A DNA stretch of 64,000 bases from Xylona heveae TC161 (Eukaryota > Ascomycota > Xylonomycetes > Xylonales > Xylonaceae). The translations under genes were made by a program, and so were the position numbers. This document shows, piece after piece, positions 36,702-45,854 of this stretch (positions are counted from its first letter, which is position 1; every line of letters starts with the position of its first letter). The stretch spans positions 2,604,001 through 2,668,000 of the forward strand of contig NW_017264195.1 in NCBI RefSeq assembly GCF_001619985.1, given 5' to 3'. A model generated the notes under the pieces. It did no database searches, was not told the DNA's origin, and saw nothing but the letters and a program-made list of their open reading frames with translations.

Positions 36702-37526
36702 TCAATCGCTGTCCGCTCCCGAAAAAGGGTCACGAGTAGATTCTGATGGGGCACTTCTCTTCCTTCGCTTCTCTTTTTTCTTCGTTTCCTGTGTTCTCTT
36801 CCTCTTCTTATTTCCCTTTCCAGATCCATGGGCAACTGCTTCTTCTGTCGCGTGTTCCTCTTCTGCCCGCCTCTTCTTCTCCTCTTTCTCTTCCTCTTCC
36901 TCCTGCAATCTTCTCATCGCATCAGCATCTTCCTCACCCTCGACGAATACCAAATCCCCTGCGTCGCCCAGCGACGCCTTTGCCGCTTCTTCAAGCAAGA
37001 TGCCCATGGCCAGCAGCGCAGTCTCGTCCATACTTTTCCAATCCGCCAGGGCTTTCCCTCCTCCGGTGCGATCCCGGTCATAGTAATCTGCAGTGTAGCT
37101 ATGGATCGCCTTTAAAAGGTCCGAGCTTGGAAGACCGCCGTGGCTACTGTCTCCCTCGTGTAGAGAGCCGTCAAGTGCAGACGAGGCGGCAAAATATATA
37201 TCGTTCTCCGCGTATCGCGTCGGCGCGTTTTTCCGACGAAACAACACTTCTTCAGGCGGCACGCTCAACTTGCTGCTCGTTACGACATCCCGACTGCTCG
37301 GTGGCAGGGCATTCGCGTTGACGAACCGGTCGCTCGTCACTCGGCCAGCCACGGCATCGTACAGGATTGATTCCCGCCAGGTGGAAGAAGCTGTGGCTGC
37401 GTTTCGCTGAAAGGGTTGGCTTTTCATTTTTGCCGCAGATAAGGAGCGTGTCCTGGTGCGGGAAGAGTCGGGAGAGTTTTGTCTCGTAGGGGTATCGGAT
37501 TCGTTATCGTTTTCAGCGGTTGCCAT
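36702..37526 (-). CDS. rrn10: Probable UAF subunit Rrn10-like protein
   Basis: Likely subunit of the upstream activating factor that recruits RNA polymerase I to rDNA promoters. A single exon encodes 274 residues from the ATG at 37526; the frame is open further upstream but only with non-ATG codons. The central block at about residues 137-185, DLLKAIHSYTADYY then KSMDETALLAMGILLEE, resembles the core of yeast Rrn10 (ILR/VVHYYAT followed by FDETSLITLGLLIE). This is recalled, not computed. The C-terminal third is a charged tail: a long acidic EEEE/EKEEKKRR run followed by lysine-arginine clusters, typical of nucleolar proteins. It is about twice the length of yeast Rrn10, the extra being N-terminal Ser/Thr-rich sequence and the charged tail. 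It is head-to-head with the CSA-like gene. If the core match is wrong, it is an unknown nucleolar-type protein. Confidence 0.7.
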   Translation of the reverse strand: MATAENDNESDTPTRQNSPDSSRTRTRSLSAAKMKSQPFQRNAATASSTWRESILYDAVAGRVTSDRFVNANALPPSSRDVVTSSKLSVPPEEVLFRRKNAPTRYAENDIYFAASSALDGSLHEGDSSHGGLPSSDLLKAIHSYTADYYDRDRTGGGKALADWKSMDETALLAMGILLEEAAKASLGDAGDLVFVEGEEDADAMRRLQEEEEEKEEKKRRAEEEHATEEAVAHGSGKGNKKRKRTQETKKKEKRRKRSAPSESTRDPFSGADSD

Positions 37527-37927
37527 TTCGCTGCCTTCGTGATCCCGTTTCAATGTAGGATTTTTGGTCGTCAGAAGATGTTTGCAGGTCAATGGAGCAT
37601 TCTGTTGCTTGGCAGCCAGCACTAGAAAAAGATACTAAGTGTATGCCATGACGGTCAAAGAAGGCAAAGAGACCGATGGGCTCGAGATATCGTGGTATGG
37701 AGTAAAGCAAACAAAATAAATTTCAGTTGGAGAGGTGTACCCGTGCGAACCAAATTCACAGGCGTAACTTTAATGGTTAGCGAACCGATAAGTCCGATGG
37801 ATTTGCTCTAAACTCCATCTCCAGCGAAATTCAACGTCATATTGCCGAGCGAGACACTGACAACATAAACACATCCCTCTCCACACATACTTCATGCAAC
37901 TTCGTGGCTAGCACTTCGACTAGATGT
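37527..37927. promoter_or_regulatory. Shared head-to-head promoter region
   Basis: Only 401 bases separate the divergent start codons of the RRN10-like gene (minus) and the CSA-like gene (plus), so both promoters and 5' leaders must lie here. No defined transcription-factor site was identified with confidence. Confidence 0.6.
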
Positions 37928-39403
37928 ATGAATTCCTATCTCTTAAACCGAGCCCTGGGTGTCACGAGCCCGCAGGCATTTGAGCGTGCACAAACCACTC
38001 GACTGGCTCACGCACTTCAACCAGCTCCGCACATACGATTCTCAAGCCGGCCGACTTCCTCCACCACTAACAGGTCTCAGAATGCATCGACATTGGCTCC
38101 AGGAGGCCAGGGCACGGAAGAAGATGAGTCCAACAATAACGGCAATGCCGTGCAAGAAATATACGCACATAACGCCGGCGTAAATGCTCTCACAATCGAC
38201 AAGTTCGAAGGCAAATACATGCTTTCTGGAGGAGCAGATTCGTCCATCTTCATCTGGGACTTGGAACAGCAAGCATCCGAAAATGCCAATGGCAATACCA
38301 ACGATGACAATGACAGCGGGAAACGCAGTATTCTACATACACCCGCCGGCGCAGTCAAGCGGTCCTCGTCCACGCACAAATTCGGCATAACGCAACTGAG
38401 CTTCTACCCATTCGATTCGCTCGCTTTCTTGAGCAGTTCCTTCGACCACACGCTCAAAATCTCATCCAGCATCACCATGGCTCCATCTGCCTCCTTTGAC
38501 CTCGGCTCCGTCATATACTCCCACGCGCTTTCGCCCATCGCGGACCATCTCCTTGTCGCGTGCGCGACTCAGCATCCCGCCGTGCGACTCGTGGACTTAC
38601 GATCCGGCGCAAGTACGCATTCGCTCGCGGGACACCACGGTGCTGTGCTCTCCGTCGCGTGGAGTCCGCGAGACGAATACGTGCTCGCGAGCAGCGGGAC
38701 AGACGGCGGGGTCCGGCTCTGGGACGTGCGCCGCAGCGCGGGCTGTCTGGGTGTGCTCGACATGGAAGATTCAGTCGGTATATGTGGGTATGATGGCCTA
38801 GGGACCGGTGCACGGCGCCGCGAGAAAGGAAAAGCGCATAATGGGGCGGCGAATGGCGTCGTGTGGACAGATGATGGTAATTATATCATCACTGTGGGAC
38901 ACGATGAGCGGATCCGCGTCTGGGATGCAGCGACCAGCGCAAACACGCTGGCGAGTTTTGGTCCGATTATTAAAAATACGCGCCTGGCTCCCATTTTGCC
39001 GGCTCTCGCCCCAACGTATATGACTCCCCCGGGGAAGCCGCTCATGTTTTATCCCAATGAGAGGGAGATTTTGGCGTTTGATCTGTTTGAAGGCCGGCTG
39101 CTGAAGCGGTTACGCGCCCCAGGGACGCAGGTCGCTGCTGCAACGAAAGCTGCGCAACGTAATTTGCAGAATCGTGTGACCGCGCTGGCGTGGAGACAGG
39201 GGGATGTGGAAATGTATTCGGCCCATTCGGATGGGTTGATTCGGACTTGGAGACCGCGGACAAGAGAGGACGCGGAGCTCGAAGAGCAAGAGGCTGCAGA
39301 GGCAAAACTTAATGATGAAGAAGATGAGACGAGAAAGAGGAAGAGACAGGTTTTGGAGGACATCTATCACGATCTCACGCGGCAAAAGGTTACGTTTACA
39401 TAG
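37928..39403 (+). CDS. CSA/ERCC8-like WD40 repair protein (Rad28 type)
   Basis: A WD40 protein of the CSA/ERCC8/Rad28 group, the substrate receptor of a DDB1-Cul4 ubiquitin ligase in transcription-coupled nucleotide excision repair. A single exon encodes 491 residues. The N-terminus, MNSYLLNRALGVTSP followed by an arginine-containing helix, resembles the CSA N-terminal helix-loop that inserts into DDB1. WD repeats follow: VNALTIDKFEGKYMLSGGADSSIFIWDL, a second repeat with LAFLSSSFDHTLKI, one ending VRLVDLRS, AVLSVAWSPR...GVRLWDVR, GVVWTDDGNYIITVGHDERIRVWDA, and ALAWRQGDVEMYSAHSDGLIRTWRPR near the end. The tail is charged and coiled-coil-like. The ATG at 37928 is the first in frame. The middle (about 38500-38780) is noticeably GC-rich compared with flanks. 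Assignment to CSA, not another WD40 protein, rests on the N-terminus and the GKYMLSGGADSSI repeat, which is close to the equivalent CSA blade. Confidence 0.85.
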   Translation: MNSYLLNRALGVTSPQAFERAQTTRLAHALQPAPHIRFSSRPTSSTTNRSQNASTLAPGGQGTEEDESNNNGNAVQEIYAHNAGVNALTIDKFEGKYMLSGGADSSIFIWDLEQQASENANGNTNDDNDSGKRSILHTPAGAVKRSSSTHKFGITQLSFYPFDSLAFLSSSFDHTLKISSSITMAPSASFDLGSVIYSHALSPIADHLLVACATQHPAVRLVDLRSGASTHSLAGHHGAVLSVAWSPRDEYVLASSGTDGGVRLWDVRRSAGCLGVLDMEDSVGICGYDGLGTGARRREKGKAHNGAANGVVWTDDGNYIITVGHDERIRVWDAATSANTLASFGPIIKNTRLAPILPALAPTYMTPPGKPLMFYPNEREILAFDLFEGRLLKRLRAPGTQVAAATKAAQRNLQNRVTALAWRQGDVEMYSAHSDGLIRTWRPRTREDAELEEQEAAEAKLNDEEDETRKRKRQVLEDIYHDLTRQKVTFT

Positions 39404-39627
39404 TCATATATATCCTTGGGATGGTAAGTGACGTTATTGGAACGAATTACGAGCGATCGAAGGTACTTGAGCAGATAGTAGAGTAGTGATACCCGATTAT
39501 ACCTTGTCAGTGATTATCACATCAATAACCCCATATGCGGTAATTTTGTGCTCTTGTATTCTTGTGTCAGTCTATGGGCTGAACAACGATAATGCTTCGT
39601 ACAGTCATAAAGTCGTCATGGTAGATC

Positions 39628-40967
39628 TCAACTCATCATAACCACCGCCAAGTGAATCCAACCATCAGAATAGGTTGCGGCTCGCATAATGTCCTCCAAC
39701 GGAGCAGAGAGGGGCAGGACAGCACCGTGCAAGACAGGTCGTGCGAGAATGGCTGTGCGGCGACTGGGAAAGAGACTGGGTAGAATTCTATTGAGCGCGG
39801 TACCAATGGTGTGCGGTTCGCCTATGGTAAAGATTTAGTAAGGCATAAGCTTAATGCTTTTTTTTTTGCGACTAGAAAAGACTGGAGCGAGTGGGAAGAT
39901 GACTGGACAAGAGAGGATTACGATTAGAGATCATAGGGGCGATCGGAGCTTGGACTACACGGAGCGAGCGCTGCAGAGGCGCTTCGTCAGGTTTAGTCTC
40001 AGTTGTAGACTCCGTAGAAGGCGCATCCCCCGAGGATGGCAGATATATTCGAAGTGGAATATTACGGAGGCTTGTGCCGGGCGTGTTGAGCAGCTTTTGG
40101 TTGATGCTGTTATATATGGCAAGGTTGTCTATCGGAAGCAGAATTAGGTCAAAACCATTGACAATACGTATTATTTCAGAAGTTGAATATTGCACTCACG
40201 CTCTTCGACCGCTTGCCAGAGTTTCGTAGAGTCTTCTTTTGACAGTGACATGATACCCTTTGCCGTTCCATTTCTTAAGAAATCAGCCTGCCCGTTATCA
40301 GCCTTGGTATTCACTGTAACCCTCTAGAGCAGTTTATTCACCTCTTTGACACCATTGACAAAGGCGTCGTGGAGGACCTTGCCGTCACGGTCAAGCCGGA
40401 CGAGCTGGTCGTCTGGCCATTCCGTGAAATGGACCACCAGCCGCCATGGAAGAGGGCTCATTTGCTCCGTTTCTTCAGCGTCATCCCCAGCAGCGGTTAT
40501 ATGTGTGGTCGGCTTCGAGCTTTTGGACACGGGTTCGGCACCAGAAAATAGGTCATATAAGAGGCCAAGCGGGAAATGCCATTTCAACGGCACGTTTTCA
40601 AAGGAGAACCACCCATCGTGGGGAAGCACCGCAGGGTCGATCAGGGATGTGCTGAAGAAGGCATGGAGTCTTGGTAATAGGAATGGCAAATAGGAAAGTC
40701 GCGGAAAATGTACCTGCCCAGGTCAGCTTCCGGGGGTTTCGAGTGGGCGTGATGTTATAGCTGCAGCTGAGGGGTAGAAGAAGGGGGACCAGCGTGAGAG
40801 ATGGAGGTCAAAGCGATGTACAGGATAGCGGGGGAAGAACTCACAAAGTATGGCTCTGAATCGTCATACGTGCGACATTCGGAGGAAGATAGTCGTATCT
40901 CTAATGGTAATGAGCCGTCCCAGATGGTCTTTTGCAGCAGTTGCAAGTGCTGCTTGGAGTTGGCCAT
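39628..40967 (-). CDS. atg5: Autophagy protein Atg5
   Basis: Atg5, the acceptor of Atg12; the Atg12-Atg5-Atg16 complex promotes Atg8 lipidation at the phagophore. Five exons: 40967-40845, 40713-40342, 40287-40200, 40128-39922 and 39821-39628, with introns of 131, 54, 71 and 100 nt, giving 327 residues. Landmarks are [12 protein letters not shown] in exon 1, [12 protein letters not shown] and [14 protein letters not shown] in exon 2, [29 protein letters not shown] over exons 2-3, [10 protein letters not shown] and IPLRIYLP in exon 4, and [29 protein letters not shown] and the ending [10 protein letters not shown] in exon 5. The lysine of VKEAD, about residue 164, is the expected Atg12 attachment site by alignment with human K130. 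The last donor, GTAATC, is weaker than the others, so a few residues around the exon 4/5 join are less certain. The gene is convergent with the CSA-like gene, 224 bases away. Confidence 0.95.
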
Positions 40968-41724
40968 GATGGTGCTGTCCACAGCCACCAATCGGTTTTT
41001 GGGTCTCCGTTCACTTGCCGTGGGGTCGCGACCGCTACGGTACAGAGCCCTGGACCCTGCCGAGACCAAATGACGTGACCTGACATATCATTATGATCCC
41101 AATGCAACAAGAAATGATAGATGATTTGCGTCAATATTTGGACTCTATATCCTTGTCATGTAATACTGTCAATCTTATGTACATTCTAAGAATTAGATGC
41201 AGATGATTGCGGAGTAAACTTCCAGGATGACAGACCACGTGGATGGAATCAAAGTATCAAATCATTGTGATCTCGACTACAACACTACCTTCGTACTAAC
41301 TTACAGAATTCGGTTCGGCTAAATGATTCGCTTCTCCGCATTTTTATGCTGCATTAGTGAAAGAATTAGTGAAGAATTAGTGCATCTTCACCCGGGCAAC
41401 AAAATCCTGCCACAGTGATAAACTAAACTACAACTGACTGATTGACGGGATGGCAAAAGTCTCGACTCTCCATCAGGCCAAAGCCCATCCCTCCATCCTT
41501 AACTAAGACTCTAATAATGCCTCCTCCCCTTTCCAAATGAACCGTACTCCCCGGCTCTAACAACTTCCCCTCATTAACCTTCTGCTTTGTCCCACATCTG
41601 CTATTTGCTGGTGCGGATTCTCCCTGTTCCCTCGATATCCACTTGGCAGGCCCTAACCATGATCTGAGCCATCCTTTATGACGACGGACACTTAATCAAG
41701 GTACACGTCTCCTATATAAACGCC
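40968..41724. other. Divergent intergenic
   Basis: 0.76 kb between the atg5 start and the start of the unknown two-exon gene. It holds both promoters. No distinct element was recognised. Confidence 0.6.
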
Positions 41725-42645
41725 ATGGAGGTAATGGACATTTGCATGCATGATGTGCCATTCACTGCCGCAGCTTTCTCTCCTTTCAACAATCCGAACT
41801 TGAATAATAGTCGTTCCTGTCAACCTGTCAATCCTCGAAAGCGAGCTGCTGAATCCCCAGAGCCCGAATCTTATTCTTCGTCGCCCTTACTGGAATCATC
41901 ACCCACGCCCTCCATCCTCGTCCAAAGCCGCGGACTAGCGGCTTTTAAACGCTCCAAAACGGCTCCCGAATGTCCCGAAGCGCTCCGACTCATACCGGCT
42001 GAGCGAGCGCTTCCGTTTGATCCATCCTCGCTGGATGACGCCGAGGCCGAGTTCGTCTTTAACGGTAGAAATGTCAAGGGCGATTGGAGCTACTGTAGAC
42101 ATGTACTCGGGACACCGATTCCTCACTGGACCAGCAAGAGCCTGCTGATTCTTTGTGTTGTTGGGTCGACAGACGTGCACTATAAATTGCTTTGGTACGA
42201 AGCCCGAAAGCTTCATAGCCGGCCCGTTCATTTGCGACGTTGATCGCTAACAATGCATTTGAGTGTCTGTAGTCACGCACAGCCAGAGCTTCTCCGGATA
42301 GCGCCGTTTTCGCATTTTGCAGGCATCAGCCATGTACCTCGATCCGACCTGGCGGGCTATTCCGCCAAAGATTCGTCGGCGATGCTGCCAATTCCCATGA
42401 TTCGGGCTCGTGGTCCACCGGAACATCATCTGCTCAAACTCGGCCTCTTGCATCCGCTCGGAGGTGGACAAATTGGCTTGGACGCTGTAGTCGTCGTGGA
42501 CTCTCGCGGCAGGAGAAGACTGGTTCTGCCCGTCGGCTGGGGAGCCGGAAAATATCTCGACGGATATGCTGGATCAAAACTGATTCAAGAGCAATTTCTC
42601 ACTGCGCTGAAACATGCCATGTCGGCACTGCTTTGGGAAGCGTAA
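41725..42645 (+). CDS. Unknown two-exon fungal protein with GWGAGKY motif
   Basis: I do not recognise a family. Proposed exons are 41725-42194 and 42273-42645. The 78-nt intron has a GTACGA donor, a GCTAACAA branch site and a CTGTAG acceptor, and joins in phase 2, giving 280 residues. The N-terminal half is Ser/Pro-rich and probably disordered, with an NPRKRAAESPEPES segment and KRSK that may act as nuclear signals. The C-terminal half looks folded: HHLLKLGLLHPLGGGQIGLDAVVVVD, then SRGRRRLVLPVGWGAGKY, and a helix of about 30 residues ending ALLWEA. The VDSRGRRRLVLPVGWGAG block suggests a small beta sheet with a Gly-rich turn. It stands between atg5 and a Zn2Cys6 gene, with no shared pathway evident. 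The intron is inferred only from signals and open frames; without it, exon 1 would read to a stop at 42243. Confidence 0.55.
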
Positions 42646-43794
42646 CCATCGATACCCTTGGTCAGGGCGACGGAGTTCTTAAATACCCCGGTGCTTTTGT
42701 AATGTTAAAATCTGTAGTCTATTTTACGTTGGTTTATCTATCGGAGTACTTGGCGATTGTTGCTAGGTATTTTGAGGTCCCGAGAACAATTAATTGTCAA
42801 TGTATCCGCTCTCTTGAATTCTAAAAGATATTGAGCAATAACCTTTGTATTATCAAATCATTGTAGATGAAGAGTTTAAAATACCTTGAAACAATGATAT
42901 CGCTTTTTTATTTTTATATTTTTTACAAGATAAAAGGTTCGGCGGAACAAAATAAAAATAAAAATAAAAACAAAAATTAGGCAAAGCGGAAAGCAATTGT
43001 GAATGGATCTAAAAAGAGGCTACGTATTGAAGTTTTCGTGCCCGTGAAATATATCAGAATGCCATACGTAGAGGCAACTAATTCTACGCCAACTGAAAGG
43101 AGGCGATCAATCCTCTAGGAGATTGTCACCTGCATTCTTTTTTAGCTTTAAGAGCCATCATCATCATCATCACGATTATTCTGGTCCAAGTCTAAGACAA
43201 ATCCAGCTGACACGATTACCGAGGGGAATATTTACATTGAATTTAAGCTTCTTCTTGAGATAACCTCAAAAAGAAGCAAAGATCGTAATAATGATGCTAG
43301 TCGCTAGCGAAAACCTAATCAAACCGTATCTTATCCACTTCAACTAGACTGAAAAAGAGGAAAAGAAGGCGAGGAACACGTTACTTCGTCTCTGCGTGTC
43401 TCTGCATACAAGAAAAAAGGGCCATGCTTTTTGAGTGAGTGAGGGACAAGGTAACGAAAGGAAAGGGTACCGGGTATCAAACGCGACCCCACGATGCGAT
43501 AAGGAAAAAAAAAATAATAAAATGGAGAATCCTCGCCACACTACACGTCAAAGCAAGAATGATGATGAATGGATCGGCAGTTCAGAAGAGCCAAGAAAAC
43601 GCCAAAAAGCCCATATGCGAAACAAAAAAAAGGCGCCTTTGCTGATCCAGCAGCAATTGAAATAACAATATTCCAAAGAAAAAAGAAATGAAACACATTA
43701 TTAAGAAACAGAATTAAACGACAGTCCAGGATGTCAGTTCAAAGCATGGGAAACGGATAACCGAGTGAACCAGCCTCGAATCCGACTGACCTCT
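42646..43794. other. Convergent intergenic
   Basis: 1.15 kb between two convergent stops. It contains AT-rich sequence and an AAAAT-type repeat near 42950-42975, and a short ATC repeat near 43157-43172. No gene was recognised. Confidence 0.6.
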
Positions 43795-45854
43795 CTAGAG
43801 CAAGAGGTAGTCCCATCCATTTTGCTGCATCACGTCCCGCCAGTGGACGCACTGCGCTCCGTTCTCGGGAGACGCGGCCGCAGACTCGTCTCCACGCCGC
43901 CAAACTTCTTGAATTAGTCGGACCATGCGGCCAAAACTTCCAAACGCTGCATGCTCGCCTAGCCGTTCAACCCGATCTGTAAATGTGCCACGGAAAGGCG
44001 AATTGGGTACCGAGAATGAGCCACAGATCAGAAGAGGCCAGACGAGTGACCGATCAAAACCCTCTGCTCCAGATGGAATGTACTGCAGATAATCGGTGAG
44101 GCGAGTGACCAAGTCAGTTGTGCTCTTGGCATTGCGATCAAACGTTGGTATCAGGCTGATGAGATAAATCCGGGCTGCGAGACAAAAGATGGCAGTCATG
44201 TTTCTCGAGAGCTGCTTGGGCCTGATTGCACCAGAGGCCGAGAATGGACTAGTTATTGTGTTAGGTGCGGGCTCATTGATGCCAATTTGTTCCGCGAGCG
44301 CAGAGATATGCTGACAAAGCGTCACGTCGTCCATCATATTTCCGAGCTTCAAGCCCTCAAGGCAAGCAATTTCCGAAATGAGATACATGACCCGATCTTC
44401 GCATCCCATCAATTCGCACAGACCTGTCGAAGAAGCACTAATATGCTTTTCACGATAAGTGTCTGCGAATATCGGAGCGCGGCCCAGCATGGTGGCACCT
44501 AGAATATCAATCCAGGCAGCCAAAGTCATGTTGAACGGAGGCTGAGCGTGCGTGAAACTCAGTTCAAGCAGGATACGAGGGAGATCGAGCTTCAAGATCA
44601 GATTTGACGCGGCTTGGAAATGTTGATGCCATGGTATGTCAGGAAGGCAGTCGTCTGGACGGCCCACAGAGCACTGGAAGAAGATCATCCCTAGCGTTGC
44701 CTCCAAAATTTGCCTATGGTCTGTATCACGACTCAAAGCCTCACATAGTTCGGAAATTGTCGCGTAGCGGTGCCGCATAATATCATTGTCAATTTTCTCG
44801 CCTTCCATTTGCTCAGTCGCCTTGAGATGCAGAGCAGACACACTGAGACAACAATGTAGATAGCATTTGTTTGCTTCCAGAGCGGGAAGAATGACATTTG
44901 AACGAGCAGAGCCATGCTGATTGACCTCCAGGATCGGAAAGATCAGACGCAAAACATTTTCGAGAAAATGGTCAAGCAACGGGCGATCGCAATCCTCGAT
45001 ATCAATGAACGACGACCGAGTGGGGGTCAAGTGACTGTATGGGAAGTCAAAGAAATTAAAGTCAATTGGCTCCTCGGCGAAAGCATCTTGTTGCGCCTCG
45101 TATATGTCTTCGCACACCCAGTTCTCTCCAGTTGAGTGCGGCTGAAACGGAAGTGAGCCGGCTGGGTGTTGAAAGGTACTAAACGTCGATACCGATGAAT
45201 CGCGGCGAGTCGGGATATCATTCACAAACATTTGCCTCTCCGTTTTTACGTCAACCTCGTAGGGCGGAAAGCCGTGGTAAGGAGCGAAGAGAGGCGGAGG
45301 CATTGACGCTGAAAAGCCATCAAAGTGTTCCATCCCCATTCCCTGACCAAATTCGCAATCTAGAGAAAACTGAGAATCCAGAGATACTGCTCGTGTGCGG
45401 GACATAGCATCTGAATACGTATCCGACGATGCGGGCAGGGAGTGGGTGAGGTCTGGGGGCGATTCAAGCCCACGGGGGCCGACTTGGGTCGATTTTTCGG
45501 TTTGCTTGGTGCGCTTGATAATGTTCTTGATGATCTCTTTCTGTTGACGTCTCTGCTCATTGTTGCTCCACCACATTGGCCGCTTGTATTCGCACCGAAG
45601 ACCCAAGTGCTTGCATGCTTTGCATGCCGACTTTCCCTCATCGCACTTCTTTCGTCGCAAACGGCAAGTAAAACATCCTATACAGGTTATGGTCAGGAGG
45701 ACTATCTTGATAACCTAAAGGTTGCTAATCAAGGCCACTCACCTGTCCGTGAACGGCGATGCATCTTATTGGTTGGTTTGGGGGTGGAGGTCTTCGAGTT
45801 GATCATGGTTGCTGTTGAAGGACGAGAAGTCACACCAGTTGATTTTGTCGCCAT
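43795..45854 (-). CDS. Zn2Cys6 fungal-specific transcription factor
   Basis: Zn(II)2Cys6 binuclear-cluster regulator with a fungal-specific C-terminal domain. Exons are 45854-45743 and 45677-43795. The 65-nt intron (GTGAGT/TATAG, phase 1) falls just before the first cysteine, a common position in this family. The product has 664 residues. Cluster cysteines are at 39, 42, 49, 56, 59 and 66 (spacing 2-6-6-2-6), beginning GCFTCRLRRKKCDEG. After the cluster comes a lysine-rich linker (KEIIKNIIKRTKQTEK) that may form the dimerisation coil. The remaining 550 residues are the mostly helical fungal-specific domain, with acidic and aromatic stretches in the middle. The target pathway cannot be read from sequence and no cluster of enzymes sits next to it. 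The family is certain, the function is not. Confidence 0.93.
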
